A model generated the notes under the pieces. It was not told the DNA's origin. It ran no database searches and was given only the letters and a program-made list of their open reading frames with translations. Both the position numbers and the translations under genes were made by a program. This document shows, piece after piece, positions 63,882 through 64,000 of a stretch of DNA of 64,000 nt. Each line of letters starts with the position of its first letter. Position 1 is the first letter of the stretch. Location of the stretch: positions 3,596,001 through 3,660,000 of the forward strand of contig OZ241874.1 of assembly GCA_965203305.1 (NCBI GenBank), written 5' to 3'. Origin of the DNA: Bin80 sp965203305 (lineage in GTDB: Bacteria; Bacteroidota; Rhodothermia; Rhodothermales; Bin80).

Positions 63882-64000
63882 ATTCTGCCTGGTGATTTCC
63901 CGAGTGCTCTGATGCAGGAGCTCCGTATCCATTCTGGAGTTTGGATCGAAAGCGATTCATACGCTTGCTGTCACCCGTCCTGAAATTGGAATGAACGGTC

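Noticed and set aside
1..64000. CRISPR array
   Set aside because: No set of identical short direct repeats with unique spacers of constant length was found; the repeats present are tandem or inverted elements.

Overview
The window looks like a chromosomal piece of a Bacteroidota-superphylum bacterium, possibly a Rhodothermota-like lineage. The evidence is a Gld-type ABC transporter with DUF4340 neighbour, a PorV/PorQ-family outer-membrane protein, a giant surface protein ending in a type IX secretion (T9SS) sorting domain, SpmA/SpmB membrane proteins, and several lipoproteins. No rRNA, tRNA or CRISPR array was found, so the placement is an inference from gene families.

Core metabolism occupies 1-11.3 kb: the pyruvate dehydrogenase operon (E1alpha, E1beta, start of E2, minus strand), a dolichol-phosphate-mannose-type glycosyltransferase, isocitrate dehydrogenase with a terminator, a four-gene GldA/F/G-like ABC operon, htpG and a ROK fructokinase. 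Other core genes are ferredoxin-NADP reductase (18.8-20.2), rsmB (34.2-35.6), spmAB-uvrC-epimerase (46.6-50.8), a zinc metalloprotease lipoprotein (58.9-61.4) and katG (61.7-63.9).

Between these are accessory blocks rich in mobile elements and defence-type genes. 11.4-17.5 kb holds secreted Ig-like proteins, one cut by an ISNCY-like IS, then an orphan HsdM-like methylase with a degenerate catalytic motif. 20.4-27.7 kb holds a SWIM/SNF2 pair, an AAA+ ATPase and a Fic protein preceded by a 21-bp repeat array. 28.9-34.1 kb is a single-polypeptide (type ISP-like) restriction-modification enzyme. 35.6-38.1 kb is a dead IS110 copy with a 288-bp MITE inside it. 43.9-46.1 kb is an intact IS110 copy nested in another transposase remnant. 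52.8-58.9 kb is a methyltransferase/endonuclease system whose methyltransferase is split by an IS66-family element with a perfect 8-bp target duplication, followed by a second AAA+ ATPase framed by inverted repeats and frameshifted at a G7 tract.

Three observations stand out. (1) The two IS110 copies share a noncoding left end whose hairpins show compensatory base changes, a strong signature of the bridge RNA that guides IS110 recombinases. (2) Several G/C homopolymers sit where slippage would switch genes: G11 in the signal peptide of the T9SS giant, C18 directly before a CBM48 ORF, G11 in a putative translationally coupled gene, and G7 in the AAA+ gene. (3) The AAA+ ATPase at 57.4-58.8 kb looks like a small cassette with about 28-bp inverted repeats, and the same core motif recurs beside its paralogue at 24.4 kb. 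All frame and repeat statements were read by eye; no alignment, folding or database search was run.
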